Shown: positions 1 through 8,590 of the stretch, one piece after another
Position numbering within the stretch: the first letter of the stretch is position 1
Layout of the letters: every line of letters starts with the position of its first letter
Assembly: GCA_036788835.1 (NCBI GenBank)
Contig: DAIQMR010000004.1
Span: forward strand, 1-64,000
DNA: 64,000 nucleotides
Direction: 5' to 3'
Source: JALCSJ01 sp036788835
Lineage (GTDB): Bacteria; Bacillota; Negativicutes; Acidaminococcales; Acidaminococcaceae
Program-made: the position numbers and the translations under genes
Notes under the pieces: generated by a model
Database searches by the model: none
Told to the model about the DNA's origin: nothing
What the model saw: the letters and a program-made list of their open reading frames with translations, nothing else

Positions 1-142
1 AAGGTCCAAGAAAATGTCCGCACCCCCATTTGGCTGATTTAGGTGGACCTTAACAGTTAATCATCGCACAAGAAGATTCACAGTGTTAGAGTCCGCCTGA
101 AATGACCCCCATTTGTGTGATAAACGGCAGCGTCTTCTTTGA
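1..142. other. Gene-free left edge with short repeats
   Basis: No credible coding region is visible. An inverted repeat AAGGTCCA (1-8) / TGGACCTT (44-51) could close a small hairpin. The 11-mer ACCCCCATTTG occurs twice (22-32 and 105-115). Its complement resembles the CAAAATGGGG core of the GTGACA palindromes found elsewhere in the window, so this may be a decayed copy. The gene it belongs to lies outside the window. Confidence 0.4.
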
Positions 143-187
143 ACGAAAGCCTCTGTACCTTTGCGGTACAGAGGCTTTCGTCCTTTT
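143..187 (+). terminator. Strong intrinsic terminator-like hairpin
   Basis: A perfect 17-bp stem (143-159 with 165-181) surrounds a TTTGC loop and is followed by CCTTTT. The T-run lies on the plus side, so it best terminates a plus-strand unit from beyond the window edge. It may also stop the regulator gene transcribed leftward. Its CCTCTGTACC arm recurs in the hairpin at 17412-17444. Confidence 0.75.
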
Positions 188-219
188 GCATTTAAATATG
201 TTTTGGGATTTGTTTACTC

Positions 220-990
220 TTACTTTGTTTCCGGCGTTATTAACTTAACGCCGTTATCCCCAAAGTATTCCACATATTTTTTCGGCGGCACACCATTTAT
301 GATGATATAATCCAGATCCTTTAATTGGCAATAGGTCATTAAGGAAGCTACGTCCAATTTGGAGGTGTCCACCAAAAGATATTTAGTGCAGTTCTTTTTC
401 ACGAGGCATTGTTTGATCTCGTATTCCAAAGGAGAAGCATTGGTAGCACCATGTTCTAAAGATATCCCGGTACTGGCTAAAAACGCTTTGGAAATGTTAT
501 ACCGTTGCAAACAATCTAAGACACTAGGACCCACGAAGGCTTTCGATGGTATATAGAAAGCACCCCCTGTAGCAATAATATTAAGGTTAGTATAGTTTGC
601 TGCTGCATTGATCACATGGAGACTGGCCGTGACAATGGTCAAATGTTGTTTTTTCACTAAATGGGGAATCATGTGCATTGTTGTGGTACCGGAGTCAATA
701 AAGATAACATCACCATCATTAACCATAGCAGCCGCTATTTGTGCAATTTGTTGCTTTGCCTGGAGATTACGATTTTCTCTGAGCACAAAAGGCTCAGGCG
801 GATTATCATTGGGATTTTGTAAGACGATACCGCCATAAACTTTGCGTATAATGCCTAATTTATCCAGTTCAGCTACATCACGGCGGATGGTGTTTTTTGA
901 CACATCAAAACGCAGACAAAGGTCATCCAAAGAAATACTGTTTTGGGTTTTTAATAGTTCCTGTATTTGTTGCAGACGATTATATTTCAT
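220..990 (-). CDS. iolR: DeoR-family transcriptional regulator (IolR-like)
   Basis: A 256-residue DeoR-type repressor. The N-terminal winged helix-turn-helix (residues about 5-55) carries the DVSKNTIRRDVAELDKLG recognition region typical of the family. The C-terminal DeoRC effector domain (about 75-235) contains the DSGTTT sugar-phosphate-binding loop. It is transcribed away from the iolJ-led operon across a 418-bp AT-rich gap holding paired AAACATTA boxes on both sides, so autoregulation and control of the iol genes are likely. In Bacillus subtilis the homologue senses 2-deoxy-5-keto-gluconate 6-phosphate. The regulator family is certain, the inositol role rests on context, and the gene symbol is used by analogy. 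Confidence 0.85.
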   Translation of the reverse strand: MKYNRLQQIQELLKTQNSISLDDLCLRFDVSKNTIRRDVAELDKLGIIRKVYGGIVLQNPNDNPPEPFVLRENRNLQAKQQIAQIAAAMVNDGDVIFIDSGTTTMHMIPHLVKKQHLTIVTASLHVINAAANYTNLNIIATGGAFYIPSKAFVGPSVLDCLQRYNISKAFLASTGISLEHGATNASPLEYEIKQCLVKKNCTKYLLVDTSKLDVASLMTYCQLKDLDYIIINGVPPKKYVEYFGDNGVKLITPETK

Positions 991-1408
991 GACATGGCTC
1001 CTACCTTAATTTGTAATATGGGACTAAACATTATCTAAATGTACATAAAACATTACCAAATGATACCAATTTATTGTAATTATAGAATAAAAAGAACAAA
1101 TAAACAATAGGAAATATAAAAACTGAATTAAATTAGATAATATAAAAAATAAACTGCCTTTAAAAATAACGGGAAATTACAGCCTTTGATATATACAAGG
1201 TTATAACTTCTCTTTTTTATTTACATAAATATTTTATAATTTTCTACTCTTTTTTCTCTCATTTTTACAATAGATAAAATGTGTTGACAAATGACAATAA
1301 AAGAATTAAATTATAATCAAGAAATAACCAAGATATTCAAAACATTACCAAAATATGCTAAACATTAGCCCAACAGAAATATCTAAACAAGAAACAGGAG
1401 TGATGCCA
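991..1408. promoter_or_regulatory. Divergent iol control region with paired AAACATTA boxes
   Basis: A very AT-rich gap between the regulator and iolJ. The 10-mers AAACATTATC (1026-1035), AAACATTACC (1048-1057 and 1340-1349) and AAACATTAGC (1360-1369) form two pairs, offset by 22 and 20 bp, one pair near each divergent gene. A candidate rightward promoter has TTGACA (1284-1289) and TAAATT (1307-1312) with a 17-bp spacer; TATAAT also lies at 1312-1317. Boxes 3 and 4 fall downstream of that promoter, a suitable place for a repressor. Operator function is inferred from repetition and position. Confidence 0.6.
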
Positions 1409-2239
1409 ATGCCGTTGGTTAAAATGACAGAATTATTAGATAAAACTAAGTCGGCCTATGCAGTCGGATCTTTTAATGTATCAGATATGGAAATGTCCAT
1501 GGGAGCAATTAAGGCTGCTGAAGAGCTGCGGGCTCCTATAATATTGCAAATAGCGGAAGGCCGGCTACCATATTCACCCTTGAACTTACTAGGCCCGGTT
1601 ATGCTGGCGGCAGCCAGATGCTGTTCTGTACCGGTGGCAGTACATTTAGACCATGGGGCAACTTTAGAAACTATAAAACTGGCCTTGGATTTAGGGTTCA
1701 CCTCAGTGATGTTTGATGGTTCTCAATATTCTCTGGCAGAAAATATTGCCAAGACTAAGGAAATAGTGGCTTTGGCACGCCAATATGGTGCTGCAGTAGA
1801 AGGCGAAATCGGTCATATAGGCGGTGCCGAAGGTGAGCATACGAAGGCGGATGTTCTGGTCACCGGGGTGGAAGAGGCAAAGTATTTTGCCCAAGAAACA
1901 GAGGTAGATGCGTTAGCAGTGGCCATAGGGACAAGTCACGGTAATTACAAGCAGGCACCAAGGCTAAGACTGGATTGTCTAAGAGAAATAGCCGGTGTAG
2001 TAAAATGCCCTTTGGTGCTGCATGGTGGAACAGGGCTTACTGAAAAAGATTTTCGCAATTGTCTGACGAATGGTATAAGTAAAATAAATATCGCAACCGC
2101 ATCATACGATGCAGCAGCCCATAAGATACAATCCATATGTGGTGGTAATTATTTTGACTATAGTAACGCCATAGTGGAAGGCACCTATGAAAATGTCAAA
2201 AAACATATTTTGTTTTTTGACTCGCCAAACAAAGCCTGA
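1409..2239 (+). CDS. iolJ: Class II fructose-bisphosphate-type aldolase (IolJ, DKGP aldolase)
   Basis: Class II zinc aldolase of 276 residues. In this pathway it splits 2-deoxy-5-keto-gluconate 6-phosphate into DHAP and malonate semialdehyde. Visible motifs include HLDHGA (zinc His and catalytic Asp region), GEIGHIGGAE, SHGNYK and LHGGTG, covering the metal ligands and phosphate site. The start at 1409 gives the usual MPLVKM opening and lies 8 nt after GGAG (1397-1400). The in-frame ATG at 1355 would place a repressor-like box inside the gene and is rejected. It is the first gene of the inositol operon. A fructose-bisphosphate or tagatose-bisphosphate aldolase role cannot be excluded by sequence alone, but the neighbours argue for IolJ. 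Confidence 0.88.
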   Translation: MPLVKMTELLDKTKSAYAVGSFNVSDMEMSMGAIKAAEELRAPIILQIAEGRLPYSPLNLLGPVMLAAARCCSVPVAVHLDHGATLETIKLALDLGFTSVMFDGSQYSLAENIAKTKEIVALARQYGAAVEGEIGHIGGAEGEHTKADVLVTGVEEAKYFAQETEVDALAVAIGTSHGNYKQAPRLRLDCLREIAGVVKCPLVLHGGTGLTEKDFRNCLTNGISKINIATASYDAAAHKIQSICGGNYFDYSNAIVEGTYENVKKHILFFDSPNKA

Positions 2240-2253
2240 GGGGGTAAACCGGT

Positions 2254-3291
2254 ATGGCACTCATTACTTTTGGACAAAACAAAAAAAGAGATGTGGTTCT
2301 CATTGGACGAGTTACCGTGGATTTTAATCCCAATGAATTGAATAAAACATTGGATAAAGTGAAGACTTTTTCTATGTATTTAGGCGGTTCCCCGGCCAAC
2401 ATGGCGGTAGGGATTAATAAGCTGGGTAAAAAGGTAGGCTTTATAGGGTGCGTTTCAGCTGATCAATTTGGTGATTTTGTGGTTAATTATTTTAGGCAAT
2501 GTGGTATAGATATCTCTCAAATAACGCGGGCGCAACATGGCGAAAAAATCGGCCTTACTTTTACAGAAATTAAAAGTTCTACAGAAAGCAGCATTCTCAT
2601 GTATAGGGAAAATGTGGCTGATTTGCAAATCTCACCAGCCAATGTAGAAGAGGAATATATTGCTGACAGCAAAATATTGGTGGTTTCCGGTACCGCTTTA
2701 TCGGCAGAACCATCTAGAGAAGCTTGTCTTTGGGCTGCACAATATGCGAAAAAACACGGTACTAAAATTATTTTCGATATTGATTACCGACCTTATAATT
2801 GGCAATCCAAAGAAGAAATTGCTGTATATTGTTCCTTGCTGACTAGTATGAGTGATGTTGTTATAGGTTCCAGGGAAGAATTTAATCTTACAGAAAATTT
2901 ACCCGAAGAGGCAAAGACACAGCCGGAGGATTTTGCCTTGGCCGAAAAGTATATTGCGGCAGGAAGTAAGATCGTAATTATTAAGCATGGCAAGGCAGGC
3001 TCAATAGCATACACAGCCGAGAAAAAAGCCTATAAAGTTTCTTCTTATCATATTAAATTGCTGAAATCTTTTGGCGGCGGTGATGCTTACGGCAGTGCTT
3101 TTATATATGGTTTGTTAGCAGGATGGGAGGTGGCAGAGGCCCTGGAATATGCTACGGCACATGCAGCGATGGTAGTGGCAAGCCATAGCTGTTCTGATGC
3201 TATGCAAACGGTAGGGCAAATAGCTGAGTTTATCAAAAAACATGGTGCAGAAAAAGTCGTTCATCCTATGAGATGGGAGGGAAAGTTATGA
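2254..3291 (+). CDS. iolC: 5-dehydro-2-deoxygluconokinase (IolC)
   Basis: PfkB-family sugar kinase of 345 residues that phosphorylates 5-dehydro-2-deoxygluconate, the step before IolJ. The N-terminal GGSPANMAVGINKLG substrate-binding motif (about residue 44) and the C-terminal SFGGGDAYGSAF signature (about 275) with its catalytic Asp are present. The GAGD of most PfkB kinases is GGGD here, a known variant of the IolC subgroup. A GAGGGGG ribosome site precedes the ATG. The stop overlaps the iolB start in an ATGA arrangement, indicating translational coupling. Confidence 0.93.
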   Translation: MALITFGQNKKRDVVLIGRVTVDFNPNELNKTLDKVKTFSMYLGGSPANMAVGINKLGKKVGFIGCVSADQFGDFVVNYFRQCGIDISQITRAQHGEKIGLTFTEIKSSTESSILMYRENVADLQISPANVEEEYIADSKILVVSGTALSAEPSREACLWAAQYAKKHGTKIIFDIDYRPYNWQSKEEIAVYCSLLTSMSDVVIGSREEFNLTENLPEEAKTQPEDFALAEKYIAAGSKIVIIKHGKAGSIAYTAEKKAYKVSSYHIKLLKSFGGGDAYGSAFIYGLLAGWEVAEALEYATAHAAMVVASHSCSDAMQTVGQIAEFIKKHGAEKVVHPMRWEGKL

Positions 3292-4052
3292 GATTCGGTC
3301 ATCTTGGCACAGAATTAAAACATGGCTACAATCCTATGACTGCAAGAGAAACTGATATGTTGATGGATATTGGCTATCAGGTCATAAAGGAAAATGAAAC
3401 ACAAGCGTTTAGTGATAATCTGCAGGAAACTGCTTTGGTTATTATTACAGGAAAAGTTGTAGTAAAGTGGAATGATAGAGAAGAAATAATGGAGCGTCAT
3501 TCTCTGTTCACGGAAAAGCCTTACTGCCTTCATGTGCCGCATGATACTAAAGTAATAGTCAAGGCTTTGGAACACTCGGAACTACTGGTGCAAAAAACTT
3601 TAAACAATAAAAAATTCCTTCCGGTTTTTTATACACCGCAAGACGTTCAGGCCTCGATATTTGGCGCAGACTCGTGGGATGGCACCGCAAAACGGACGGT
3701 ACGTACTATTTTTGACTATGATAATGCCCCTTATTCTAATATGGTAAATGGAGAAGTGGTGAATTCTCCCGGTCGTTGGTCCGGTTATATACCACATATT
3801 CACCCCCAGCCGGAGGTTTATGCCTATAAGTTCGCTCGGTCACAGGGTTTTGGGGCATGCTTTATAGGTGACAATGTTTTTAAGATTACTCATAATAGCT
3901 GGGCGGAACTGTCAGGAGGCTATAGTCATCCTCAGGTGGCGGCACCGGGTTATGTCATGTGGTACAGTTGGATGATACGGCATCTGGAGGGCAATCCCTG
4001 GAAGAAAACCCGTATTGATTTGCCGGAGCATACTTGGTTGCTGGAATCATAG
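3288..4052 (+). CDS. iolB: 5-deoxy-glucuronate isomerase (IolB)
   Basis: A 254-residue cupin-fold isomerase that converts 5-deoxy-glucuronate, the IolD product, into the IolC substrate 5-dehydro-2-deoxygluconate. The IPHIHPQPEVYAYKF segment supplies the family metal-binding histidines and glutamate, and the C-terminal HLEGNPW stretch is also typical. The start at 3288 overlaps the iolC stop (ATGA) and has GGGAGGG just upstream. An ATG at 3273 lies inside that Shine-Dalgarno region and is rejected. Length and context match IolB closely. Confidence 0.93.
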   Translation: MRFGHLGTELKHGYNPMTARETDMLMDIGYQVIKENETQAFSDNLQETALVIITGKVVVKWNDREEIMERHSLFTEKPYCLHVPHDTKVIVKALEHSELLVQKTLNNKKFLPVFYTPQDVQASIFGADSWDGTAKRTVRTIFDYDNAPYSNMVNGEVVNSPGRWSGYIPHIHPQPEVYAYKFARSQGFGACFIGDNVFKITHNSWAELSGGYSHPQVAAPGYVMWYSWMIRHLEGNPWKKTRIDLPEHTWLLES

Positions 4053-4064
4053 GAGGAATTAAAT

Positions 4065-6011
4065 ATGGCTAAAACGATTAGGCTTACAGTTGCTCAGGCA
4101 CTGATAAAATTTTTGAATAATCAGTATATTGAATTTGCCGGTAAAGAAAACAAAATGTTTGCAGGTGTTTTTGGTATTTTTGGACATGGCAATGTTCTTG
4201 GGATAGGCCAGGCATTGGAAGAAAATTCCGGCGGATTGATTATGCACATGGGCCGCAATGAACAGGGTATGGCACAGGCTGCTATTGGGTTTGCCAAGCA
4301 AAAACGGCGGAAACAAATGTATGCTTGTACATCATCCATAGGACCTGGTGCGACTAATATGCTAACGGCGGCAGCAACGGCAACGGCGAATTGTCTTCCA
4401 GTTTTGTTTTTGCCGGGGGATACATATGCCGACAGGCAGCCGGATCCTGTCCTGCAGCAAATAGAACAACCATATAGTTTAGCAATTACAGCCAACGATG
4501 CTTTTAAGCCGCTATGTAAATATTGGGACAGAGTCACCAGACCGGAAATATTAATGAGAGCCTGCATTAATGCTATGAGTGTGTTGGCTGACCCGGCCGA
4601 GACAGGGGCGGTATGCATTGCTTTGCCTCAGGATGTAGAGGGAGAGGATTATGATTACCCAGAATATTTTTTTGCCAAACGAGTTCATTACATAGAGAGG
4701 ACCGTTCCTACGGAAAGAGCAATTAAGGCCGCTGTGAAACTTATGGAAGGGAAAAAGAAGCCGTTTATGATTCTCGGCGGGGGAGTGAAATACTCAGAAG
4801 CGGAAGAAAGTTTCCGTGAATTTGCTGAGAAATATAATATCCCCTTTGGTGAAACTCAGGCAGGCAAAGGAGCTATTTCCTGGGAACATCCGCTTAATAT
4901 GGGAGGAATAGGGGTAACAGGTTCTCCGGGGGCCAATGCACTGGCTGCAGATGCTGATTTGATTATTGGCGTAGGAACACGCTATACGGATTTTACCACA
5001 GCCTCTAAATGGCTCTATCAAAATCCCAAAGTTGAATTTTTAAATGTGAATATTTCTGCATTCCATGCATATAAAATGGACGGCATTCAAGTAGTGGCAG
5101 ATGCCAAAGCCGCTTTGGAAGCCTTGGCCAGGGAGTTGACAAAACCAGGTTGGCAGGGAAAATATTCGAAAAAAATAAAGCAGGCAAAAGCTGAAAATGC
5201 TAGGGAAACAGACAGAGTTTTTGAGACAGCATACACAGGAAGTAATTTTATCCCTGAGGTACAGGACCAATTCCCTTTCCCCAAAGTCAGCACAGAATTT
5301 ATTAAGATGACTAACTCGATTCTTACGCAAACAGAAGCCCTAGGTATATTAAATGCTGCCCTAGATGCAGATGCTATAGTCGTTGCGGCGTCCGGAAGTT
5401 TGCCGGGGGACTTGCAACGTTTTTGGAGGGCCACATCTCCGGACAGTTATCATGTGGAATATGGCTTTTCTTGTATGGGTTATGAAGTCAATGCCGCTTT
5501 GGGGGTAAAGATGGCAGAACCCCAAAGGGAAGTGTATGCCTTGGTTGGTGATGGCGCATATATGATGAGTCATTCTGAGCTGCCTCAATCTATCGCAGAA
5601 CATAAGAAAATTAATGTGATTGTGTTTGATAATATGACCAATGGCTGTATTAACAATCTGGAATTGGGGCACGGACAAGGAAGCTTTGGGACAGAATTTC
5701 GTTTTAGAAATACGCGGACAAAACAACTGGATGGAGATTTTGTCCCTATTGACTTCGCCATGAATGCCGCATCCTATGGTTGTAAAAGCTACACTGTTCA
5801 TACTGCGGAAGAACTAAAGAAGACAATTGTAGATGCCAAAAAACAAAAGGTTTCTACCCTAATTGATGTTAAGGTCTTACCTAAAACAATGACTCACGGG
5901 TATGGCGCTTGGTGGCGGGTGGGCGCGGCAGAAGTGACAAAGAACAAGGAAATACAAAAGAAACGGGATAAAAACATAGTACCTTATTTAGAAGCAGCAA
6001 GAAAATATTAA
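4065..6011 (+). CDS. iolD: 3D-(3,5/4)-trihydroxycyclohexane-1,2-dione hydrolase (IolD)
   Basis: A 648-residue thiamine-diphosphate enzyme that opens the inositol ring by hydrolysing trihydroxycyclohexanedione to 5-deoxy-glucuronate. Three ThDP-enzyme domains are recognisable: the N-terminal PYR domain (to about 200), a central domain with PFMILGGGV and GVGTRYTDF (about 225-360), and the C-terminal PP domain with the GDGAYMM...N cofactor motif (about 490-530). The full length matches IolD. It follows iolB by 12 nt with a good AGGAGG site. Acetolactate synthase-like annotations would be a misassignment given the length and operon. Confidence 0.94.
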   Translation: MAKTIRLTVAQALIKFLNNQYIEFAGKENKMFAGVFGIFGHGNVLGIGQALEENSGGLIMHMGRNEQGMAQAAIGFAKQKRRKQMYACTSSIGPGATNMLTAAATATANCLPVLFLPGDTYADRQPDPVLQQIEQPYSLAITANDAFKPLCKYWDRVTRPEILMRACINAMSVLADPAETGAVCIALPQDVEGEDYDYPEYFFAKRVHYIERTVPTERAIKAAVKLMEGKKKPFMILGGGVKYSEAEESFREFAEKYNIPFGETQAGKGAISWEHPLNMGGIGVTGSPGANALAADADLIIGVGTRYTDFTTASKWLYQNPKVEFLNVNISAFHAYKMDGIQVVADAKAALEALARELTKPGWQGKYSKKIKQAKAENARETDRVFETAYTGSNFIPEVQDQFPFPKVSTEFIKMTNSILTQTEALGILNAALDADAIVVAASGSLPGDLQRFWRATSPDSYHVEYGFSCMGYEVNAALGVKMAEPQREVYALVGDGAYMMSHSELPQSIAEHKKINVIVFDNMTNGCINNLELGHGQGSFGTEFRFRNTRTKQLDGDFVPIDFAMNAASYGCKSYTVHTAEELKKTIVDAKKQKVSTLIDVKVLPKTMTHGYGAWWRVGAAEVTKNKEIQKKRDKNIVPYLEAARKY

Positions 6012-6053
6012 GGGCCTCTAAAAATCAAGAGAAAAAGCAAAGGAGATGCAATT

Positions 6054-7079
6054 ATGTTAAACATCGGTATTATTGGCACAGGACGGATTGGCAAGGTACA
6101 TGGGACTAGCATCACAAACTATGTAAAGAATGCTTGCGTTAAAGCTATTGCGGATTCCTATTTGAATGAGGAGATGAAGAAATGGGCGGCTTCCCTTGGT
6201 ATCAAAGAAGTTTATACTGATTACCATAAAATTTTAGCAGATAAGGATATTCAGGCTGTCTTGATTTGTGCATCCACGGATCAGCATACGTCGCTTTCTC
6301 TGGAAGCCTTGGCCGCCGGGAAACATGTTTTCTGCGAGAAACCTATAGACCATAACGTAGCCAAAATAAAGACGGTTATTGAGGCAGTAAAGAAATCCGG
6401 GAAAAAGTATCAGGTGGGTTTTAATAGGAGATTTGACCATAATTTCCGTGCAGTTCGGGAAGCCGTTCAAGCAGGAAAAATCGGCAAACAACAGATTATT
6501 AAAATTACTTCCCGGGATCCGGAACCACCGTCTATTGAGTACGTTAAAATTTCCGGAGGAATTTTCTTGGATATGACTATTCATGATTTTGATATGGTAC
6601 GTTATCTATCCGGAGCAGAAGTGGAGGAAGTATATGCAGTGGCTTCTGTTACGGTAGACCCCAAGATTGGTGCAGCAGGTGATGTGGATACCGCTGTTAT
6701 AACTTTGAAACTAGATAATGGCGCTACAGCAGTTATTGATAATTGCCGGGCTTCTATCTATGGTTATGACCAACGGGCCGAAGTGTTTGGGGCTACAGGT
6801 TGTGTGTCAATCGGCAATGACACAACTTCAAATGCAGTGTTTAGCGGCAAAGACGGAGTGATCGCCGAGAAACCTTTATTTTTCTTCCTGGAACGGTATA
6901 TGGCGGCCTATGCCAGGGAAATAAATTCTTTTGTGGAAGCAGTCATTAACGATACTCCCACGGAAGTTAATGTGATGGACGGACTAGCACCTGTTTTAAT
7001 TGGGTTGGCTGCCAAAAAATCAGTGGAGGAAAACCGGCCTGTAACCATAAAAGAAATCAGAAAACAATTCAATATATAA
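6054..7079 (+). CDS. iolG: Inositol 2-dehydrogenase (IolG)
   Basis: A Gfo/Idh/MocA-family NAD-dependent dehydrogenase of 341 residues that oxidises myo-inositol to 2-keto-myo-inositol, the first catabolic step. The GTGRIGKVH Rossmann motif is at residues 7-15. CEKP contains the conserved active-site Lys, and DMTIHDFDMVRYL carries the catalytic Asp and His. The position between iolD and the transporter and the family length support inositol as substrate. Scyllo-inositol dehydrogenase activity is possible because the subfamilies overlap. Confidence 0.9.
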   Translation: MLNIGIIGTGRIGKVHGTSITNYVKNACVKAIADSYLNEEMKKWAASLGIKEVYTDYHKILADKDIQAVLICASTDQHTSLSLEALAAGKHVFCEKPIDHNVAKIKTVIEAVKKSGKKYQVGFNRRFDHNFRAVREAVQAGKIGKQQIIKITSRDPEPPSIEYVKISGGIFLDMTIHDFDMVRYLSGAEVEEVYAVASVTVDPKIGAAGDVDTAVITLKLDNGATAVIDNCRASIYGYDQRAEVFGATGCVSIGNDTTSNAVFSGKDGVIAEKPLFFFLERYMAAYAREINSFVEAVINDTPTEVNVMDGLAPVLIGLAAKKSVEENRPVTIKEIRKQFNI

Positions 7080-7123
7080 GAGGATGAATTGTCTGGTAGC
7101 CTTTTGTAAAAGGAGGAGAAAAT

Positions 7124-8512
7124 ATGGAAAACGTAGAAGCAACTACTGCAGAGACAGGCAGGCTTTCTTGGCTGACACGTATTGCCTACGGCTTAGGTGA
7201 TACAGCACAGAATGTAGTCTGGGGTGCCATGAGCATTCTGACATTTTTTTACACTGATTATGCAGGTATAGATCCGGGCATGGCGGGACTGATTATACTC
7301 TTAGCCAGATGCTTTGACGGTATATCAGATGTTATCATGGGATTCCTTGTGGAAAAAACCAATTCAAAATGGGGAAAATCAAGACCCTGGATACTGTGGA
7401 GCAGTATTCCTTTCGCCATATCAATAGTTTTATTGTATATGGTTCCGCAAGCCTCAAAGGCAATCCAATTTGCTTACATTTTTGTTACCTATAATTTTTG
7501 TACTACTATTTGTTATACCGCACTTAATCTTCCCTATGGGAGCCTTTCTGCCATGATGACACGTATTTCCAAAGAGCGGGATATGTTGTCTATTACCAGA
7601 ATGACCCTTTCTCCCTTGGGAAGAATATTGACGGTATCAGCAACCCTGCCTTTAATTAAAGTGTTCGGAGATTCGCAGCTGGCCTGGATTAAAGTCATGG
7701 GTATGTGGGCTATATTGGCCTTAATACTGCTGCTGTTCTGCTTTTACCAATGCAAAGAAACAGTTGTGATTCCGGCCCGCAAAAAAGTTACTAAGGTGGC
7801 GATTCTTCCCTCGCTAAAAGTACTGGCTTTAAATAAATACTTTTGGATGGCTTTAATGATTTGGACGATGCAGAACGTTATAGCTTTTATCAATGGTACG
7901 GTATTGCCCTATTATTGCAAGTACATTTTCCATGATGATGCGCTATACAGCGTATTATTCTTGGCCGAGGTAGGAATTATGATTACTTTTACAATTACCT
8001 GCTGCCCTTATCTTTTACAAAAGCTAGGCAAGCGTAATATGTCCTTAATAGGCATCATAGTAGCATTATTAGGACATTTACTTTATTTGCTGAATCCTTT
8101 GAATTTTTCTTGGGTACTCTTTAGCTGCATTATTCGAGGCATAGCTTTTGCACCATTGAATTCTGTGATTTTTGGTTTTCTGGGAGACGTGGTGGAATAT
8201 GGCCAGTGGAAATTCCATGTGCGTCAAGAAGGCTTAATCTTTTCCGGAGGTTCTGTGGGAACAAAAGTCGGTTCCGGTTTAACCAGTGCGGTTTTAACGG
8301 GGCTAATGTCTTATTCCGGTTATGTTTCCTCCACGACGGCTTCGGCTGTACAGCCTCAAAGTGCCATTGACATGATTGTAGATTTATACAAAATAGGGCC
8401 GATTTTTGTCTGGGTTGTACTGATTATTATTTTGTGGTTATACAAGTTGGATAAGCTTTACCCGGCAATTATGCAGGAGTTAGCAAAACGTGAAGCAGCG
8501 GGACAGCTGTGA
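7124..8512 (+). CDS. GPH-type MFS sugar:cation symporter, likely inositol carrier
   Basis: A 462-residue polytopic membrane protein with about 12 hydrophobic segments. It has the GPH-family (MelB-like) opening RIAYGLGDTAQNVVWG and the loop DRFDG-type motif seen here as ARCFDGISDVIMGFLVEKT (about 62-80). MelB-type porters import sugars with Na+ or H+. Position inside the iol operon, between iolG and iolE, makes myo-inositol or a related cyclitol the likely cargo. The classical IolT permeases belong to a different MFS branch, so this is an alternative uptake solution; substrate is inferred from context. Confidence 0.85.
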   Translation: MENVEATTAETGRLSWLTRIAYGLGDTAQNVVWGAMSILTFFYTDYAGIDPGMAGLIILLARCFDGISDVIMGFLVEKTNSKWGKSRPWILWSSIPFAISIVLLYMVPQASKAIQFAYIFVTYNFCTTICYTALNLPYGSLSAMMTRISKERDMLSITRMTLSPLGRILTVSATLPLIKVFGDSQLAWIKVMGMWAILALILLLFCFYQCKETVVIPARKKVTKVAILPSLKVLALNKYFWMALMIWTMQNVIAFINGTVLPYYCKYIFHDDALYSVLFLAEVGIMITFTITCCPYLLQKLGKRNMSLIGIIVALLGHLLYLLNPLNFSWVLFSCIIRGIAFAPLNSVIFGFLGDVVEYGQWKFHVRQEGLIFSGGSVGTKVGSGLTSAVLTGLMSYSGYVSSTTASAVQPQSAIDMIVDLYKIGPIFVWVVLIIILWLYKLDKLYPAIMQELAKREAAGQL

Positions 8513-8530
8513 TGGGCAGGGATAATGGCC

Positions 8531-8568
8531 AATAGAGTGATAATGTTGAAATAGAGTGATAATGTTGA
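8531..8568 (+). repeat. Two perfect tandem copies of a 19-bp unit
   Basis: The unit AATAGAGTGATAATGTTGA occurs at 8531-8549 and again at 8550-8568, directly before the ribosome site of iolE. It looks like a recent slippage duplication and contains no evident start codon context of its own. Confidence 0.85.
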
Positions 8569-8590
8569 AAATGTGAAAGGAGTGAGCATA

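Noticed and set aside
1355..1408. iolJ start at ATG 1355
   Set aside because: It would put an operator-like box in the gene and lacks a ribosome site; 1409 fits the family start.
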